Source of the DNA: an uncultured Collinsella sp.
GTDB taxonomy: Bacteria > Actinomycetota > Coriobacteriia > Coriobacteriales > Coriobacteriaceae
Length of the DNA: 43,717 nucleotides
Reading direction: 5' to 3'
NCBI GenBank assembly: GCA_900541245.1
Contig: UQIS01000019.1
Location: 1 to 43,717 of the forward strand
The translations under genes and the position numbers were made by a program. This document shows positions 40,245 to 43,717 of the stretch, in pieces (the first letter of the stretch is position 1; each line of letters opens with the position of its first letter). The notes beneath the pieces were generated by a model that was given only the letters and a program-made list of their open reading frames with translations, ran no database searches and was not told the origin of the DNA.

Positions 40245-40301
40245 TGGTGCATCGGGGGTCAGGTTTCTTTGCACCAACGTGGTACAGACTAACTTGACCC
40301 C
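40245..40301. repeat. overlapping inverted repeats before pcrA
   Basis: GGGGTCAGGTT (40255–40265) pairs with AACTTGACCCC (40291–40301), one mismatch. TTGGTGCA and TGCACCAA form an overlapping alternative pair. The 357-base gap 40094–40450 otherwise holds the uppP terminator and no gene. Confidence 0.6.
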
Positions 40302-40450
40302 ATTGCGCCAAATCCGCTGGGGCGTGCCTGATGGCGGCGCACGGAGTCGTGGTGTGATTTGCGTCGGTGTCCGCGCGGCTCGGTATACTGGTACGGCTCA
40401 AACTATGGCGCTGCCCGCAGGCGCGCCGTCCGTCAGATGAGGAGTCGCCC

Positions 40451-43351
40451 ATGACCCAGCCCCTGCCCTGGGAAAAGAACACTGCGGTACCCGTGCCGCC
40501 CGCGCCGGAACCCGTGCCGCTCGATGCGTACACCGCCCCCGCCGCGCCGGAACCCGAGCTCGTTCCGCTCGACATCTACGACGCCCCGGCTCCGGCGCCC
40601 AAACCAGCCAAGCCGCTCGTCGATATCGATAGTCTGAACCCCGCCCAGCGCGAGGCGGTCCTGACCACCGAGGGCCCGCTGCTGGTCCTTGCCGGCGCCG
40701 GCTCGGGCAAGACCCGCGTCCTGACCTTCCGCATCGCGCATATGCTTGGCGACCTGGGCGTTAAGCCCTGGCAGGTCCTGGCCATCACGTTTACCAACAA
40801 GGCCGCGGCCGAGATGCGCGAGCGTCTGGCAGCGCTCATCCCCAGCGGCACCCGCGGCATGTGGGTGTGCACCTTCCACGCTATGTGTGTGCGCATGCTG
40901 CGCGAGGACGCCGACCTGCTGGGCTACACCGGGCAGTTCACCATCTACGACGATGACGACTCAAAGCGCATGGTGCGCGACATTATGCAGACGCTCGGCA
41001 TCGAGCAAAAGCAGTTCCCCATCAACATGATCCGCAGCAAGATCAGCTCGGCTAAAAACGCCATGATCGGGCCCGAGGACATGCTCAAATCCGCCGACAG
41101 CCCTAATGACAAAAAGGCCGCGCAAGTCTACCTGGAGCTGGAGCGCCGCCTGCGCGCCGCCAACGCGATGGACTTCGACGACCTGCTCGTGCGCACGCTC
41201 GAGCTGCTGCGCACCCGCCCCGAGGTGCTCGACAAGTATCAGGAGCGCTTCCGCTACATTAGCGTCGACGAGTACCAGGACACCAACCACGTCCAGTACG
41301 AGATCGCCAACCTGCTGGCCGCCAAGTACCAAAACCTCATGGTTGTGGGCGACGACGACCAGTCCATTTATAGCTGGCGTGGTGCTGACATCACCAATAT
41401 CCTGGACTTTGAGAAGGACTTTAAAAACTGCAAGACCGTCAAGCTGGAGCAGAACTACCGCTCCACGGGTCATATCCTGAGCGCTGCCAACGCCGTGGTG
41501 CGTCACAACTCGCAGCGCAAGGACAAGCGCCTGTTTACGGCCGAGGGCGACGGCGAGAAGATCCAGGCCTTCCAAGCAAGCGATGAGCGCGACGAGGGCC
41601 GCTGGATTGCCGGCGAGATCGAAAAGCTGCACTCCAAGGGCACGAGTTACGACGACATCGCCGTGTTCTACCGCACTAACGCCCAGTCGCGTATTCTCGA
41701 AGATATGTTCCTGCGTGCGGGCGTGCCCTACAAGATCGTGGGCGGCACGCGATTCTTCGACCGCGCCGAGATCCGCGACGTCATGGCTTACCTCAAGATG
41801 ATCGTGAACCCGGCCGACGAGATGAGCGTCAAGCGCGTCATCAACACGCCGCGCCGCGGCATCGGCTCCACCTCGATCCAAAAGATTGAGCAGCTGGCGC
41901 GCGACAACCGTTGTTCGTTCTTCCAGGCTTGTGAGATCGCGTGCGCCGAAACCGGCATGTTTAGCGCTAAGGTGCGCAACGGCCTGTCGAGCTTTGTGTC
42001 GCTGGTGCGCGAGGGTCGCCGCATGGACGGCGAGCTCAAGGACGTTGTCGAGATGATTGTCGATAAGACGGGCCTTCTGCAGGCCTTCCGCGCCGAGGGC
42101 ACCATGGAGTCTGAGAGCCGTGCCGAGAACATCCAGGAATTCCTGGGCGTCGCTGCCGAATTTGAGGAGACGCACGAGGATATCGAGGGTACGCTCGAGA
42201 GCCTAGAAGAGCTGCGCGCGGCCGGCGTTGCCGATGTGCCGGCCGGCGCTGAGCCCGAGCCCGTCGTGGTGAGCGCGCCTGCGCCTGAGCCGGGACCGTC
42301 CGCCCCGGCATCCTCGTTTGAGGCGCTGGTCGGCGCTCGCGACGCCGCTGGTTCCAACCCGCTCGATAGCCTGGCCGCCCCGGCGCTCTCGCCGCAGGAT
42401 GCCCTGGCTGCTGCCATCGCGGGTAACGCCTATGCCGCGCCGACGGAGATGCCGGCGGGCGCCGTGCATGCCGACGAGATCGAGCGCACCTACGGTCCGC
42501 TCACCTGTAAGGCGCTGCCCGCTCTCATGGAGTGGCTTGCCCTGCGCTCCGACTTGGATTCTTTGGCAGGCGAGACGCATGCCATCACCATGATGACCAT
42601 CCACTCCGCCAAGGGCCTGGAGTTCCCGGCGGTGTTCGTGGCCGGCATGGAGGAGGGCATCTTCCCGCACGTGCACGATTTTGGCGGCAGCGATGATCCG
42701 GGCAAGCTCGAGGAGGAGCGTCGCCTGGCCTACGTTGCCATCACGCGTGCTCGCAAGCGCCTGTTCTTGACCTATGCGGCAACGCGTCGCACCTACGGCT
42801 CGACCTCTGCCAACCCGCGCTCGCGCTTCCTCAACGAGATTCCGTTTGAGGACATTGAATTTAGCGGCATCGGTTCTGCCGGATTCGAAGGCACGGGCTG
42901 GGAGAAGCGCGGCGACCGTCACGGCACCTTTGGCTCGGGCATGGGCTCGGATATGTATGGCGGCAAGGTATTCGGTTCGCATACGCGCTCGACCGGCGGT
43001 TCCGCTTCGCGCGGTGGATCGAGCTTTGACGACTTCTTTGGCGGCAGCAGTTACGGGACCGAGCGCCATCGTGGGGTCTCGCCTGACGCCGGCCGTGTTG
43101 CCTCGACCTTTGGCTCGGGTGCGCCGCGGGCCAAAAAGCCCTCGTCCAAGGTGTCCCCGACGGTGGAGCGCAAGGTCGATCGCGCTAGCGCGTCGCAGGA
43201 CTTTGCCGCAGGCGATACCGTGAGCCACAAGACCTTTGGCACAGGTACCGTGATCTCGGTTGTCGGAGACATGATCGAGGTTCAATTCGAAAAGACCGGC
43301 CAGACCAAAAAGCTGATGAAGGGCTTTGCGCCTATAGTGAAACTGACCTAG
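40451..43351 (+). CDS. pcrA: UvrD/PcrA-type superfamily 1A DNA helicase
   Basis: A 966-residue 3'–5' helicase for repair and replication-fork/transcription conflict processing. Motif I GAGSGKTRVL (about 80), Ia AITFTNKAAAEMRERL, II VDEYQDTNH (about 272), III VVGDDDQSIYSWRGA, IV LEQNYRST, V TIHSAKGLEFPAVF (about 715), VI LAYVAITRARKR. The C-terminus ends in a Tudor-like PcrA tail (GDTVSHKTFGTGTVISV). It is about 230 residues longer than B. subtilis PcrA: a Pro-rich N-terminal extension of 50–60 residues with repeated VPLD-Y-APA units, and an 85–90-residue Ala/Pro-rich insertion in domain 2B (about 593–680). ATG 40451 follows GAGGAG; the 40367 frame is rejected. Confidence 0.96.
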   Translation: MTQPLPWEKNTAVPVPPAPEPVPLDAYTAPAAPEPELVPLDIYDAPAPAPKPAKPLVDIDSLNPAQREAVLTTEGPLLVLAGAGSGKTRVLTFRIAHMLGDLGVKPWQVLAITFTNKAAAEMRERLAALIPSGTRGMWVCTFHAMCVRMLREDADLLGYTGQFTIYDDDDSKRMVRDIMQTLGIEQKQFPINMIRSKISSAKNAMIGPEDMLKSADSPNDKKAAQVYLELERRLRAANAMDFDDLLVRTLELLRTRPEVLDKYQERFRYISVDEYQDTNHVQYEIANLLAAKYQNLMVVGDDDQSIYSWRGADITNILDFEKDFKNCKTVKLEQNYRSTGHILSAANAVVRHNSQRKDKRLFTAEGDGEKIQAFQASDERDEGRWIAGEIEKLHSKGTSYDDIAVFYRTNAQSRILEDMFLRAGVPYKIVGGTRFFDRAEIRDVMAYLKMIVNPADEMSVKRVINTPRRGIGSTSIQKIEQLARDNRCSFFQACEIACAETGMFSAKVRNGLSSFVSLVREGRRMDGELKDVVEMIVDKTGLLQAFRAEGTMESESRAENIQEFLGVAAEFEETHEDIEGTLESLEELRAAGVADVPAGAEPEPVVVSAPAPEPGPSAPASSFEALVGARDAAGSNPLDSLAAPALSPQDALAAAIAGNAYAAPTEMPAGAVHADEIERTYGPLTCKALPALMEWLALRSDLDSLAGETHAITMMTIHSAKGLEFPAVFVAGMEEGIFPHVHDFGGSDDPGKLEEERRLAYVAITRARKRLFLTYAATRRTYGSTSANPRSRFLNEIPFEDIEFSGIGSAGFEGTGWEKRGDRHGTFGSGMGSDMYGGKVFGSHTRSTGGSASRGGSSFDDFFGGSSYGTERHRGVSPDAGRVASTFGSGAPRAKKPSSKVSPTVERKVDRASASQDFAAGDTVSHKTFGTGTVISVVGDMIEVQFEKTGQTKKLMKGFAPIVKLT

Positions 43352-43455
43352 GCGGCTTTCCCAGGCACGGCACCTCGGCCTTCAATCGTCGGGCATGACC
43401 TCAAGGTCTATGCCCTCCTCTTTCAGGCCGATCTGCCGCACCTGGAAAACCCGTA
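43351..43455 (+). repeat. family A structured repeat, copy 3 (after pcrA)
   Basis: Outer arms GGCGGCTTTCCCAGGCAC (43351–43368) and GCACCTGGAAAACCC (43438–43452); terminal stem GGGCAT-GACC (43391–43400) / GGTC-TATGCCC (43405–43415) with TCAA loop and one bulge. Both stems differ in sequence from copies 1 and 2 but stay paired. Confidence 0.75.
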
Positions 43456-43517
43456 CATCCGGCTAGGCGGGCGCGCCGTGGGCTTTGGTCGCCTGCTCGG
43501 GCAGTCCTGCGCAAGAC

Positions 43518-43543
43518 GGAGAGCACATTAAGTGCTCTCCTTT
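43518..43543. terminator. terminator-like hairpin after pcrA
   Basis: GGAGAGCAC (43518–43526) / GTGCTCTCC (43532–43540), loop ATTAA, then TTTGCG. Short T-run. The remainder, 43541–43717, shows no convincing gene; any gene crossing the right edge cannot be judged. Confidence 0.6.
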
Positions 43544-43717
43544 GCGTGCGGAACTCGCGATCGATGTTGCCCCATACGCCCGCCCAGGTCCTTGGATAAC
43601 GTTGCGGTGCAATCGCCACTCTACTCGTTCGCTTTTTGATGGTACCGTCAAGATTCTTTCGCAAATTGATTTAACCGTCCTCGGCCCCGTCCTCTTCTAG
43701 CCCTCCGCCTTTCCCCT

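Noticed and set aside
43401..43664. Minus-strand ORF downstream of pcrA
   Set aside because: It crosses a terminator-like hairpin and the family A repeat; no RBS or domain.

Overview
The window looks like chromosomal DNA of a high-GC, anaerobic gut actinobacterium, most likely Collinsella or a close relative in Coriobacteriia. This is inferred from strong G/C third-position bias, the actinobacterial eno–divIC–ppx gene order, a HisZ–HisG fusion, and Pro/Ala-rich extensions on housekeeping proteins. No database search was possible, so the genus is a judgement.

Layout. 1–994: the tail of an unidentified gene and a sugar-phosphate isomerase/epimerase-like TIM barrel. 1165–9269: a complete histidine operon in the order hisZ-hisG (fused), D, C, B, H, A, F, I, E. 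A PHP-family phosphatase on the opposite strand (9372–10328) probably supplies the missing histidinol-phosphatase step. 10650–16066: an orphan C-terminal LarC domain, a YfcE-like phosphodiesterase, mazG, then eno, divIC/ftsB-like and ppx. 16070–18044: an accessory island with an AAA ATPase/DUF4143 gene between two copies of a palindromic element, a 33-bp tandem repeat, a duplicated tRNA-Leu 3' end and tRNA-Leu(UAA) itself. 18076–25000: a TPR-like membrane protein, an orphan PTS EIIB plus VOC protein, a DUF4342/response regulator/sensor kinase operon, a 181-bp palindromic MITE-like element, a two-TM protein, a metallophosphoesterase and gluQ. 25376–30970: a DUF2207 membrane protein, a GNAT acetyltransferase, purH and an unrecognised protein. 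30989–34574: a PucR-type regulator divergent from an ornithine-cyclodeaminase-family gene and an aminotransferase. 34745–38228: a BceRS-like two-component system without its transporter, then a hipBA toxin–antitoxin locus with three regularly spaced operators. 38323–43717: a long structured hairpin, a universal stress protein, uppP and pcrA.

The protein-coding content is mostly ordinary. The unusual content is in the non-coding DNA, which carries several families of dispersed structured repeats. Family A lies just 3' of hisF, purH and pcrA, and its stems appear to vary with compensating changes around a constant YYAA-type loop. Family B is a 67–71-bp near-perfect palindrome present three times; one copy supplies the last codons and stop of the phosphatase gene, and two copies flank the DUF4143 ATPase. 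There are also a 21-bp perfect inverted repeat, the 181-bp element and a three-part hairpin next to uspA. The best candidate for something undescribed is family A.
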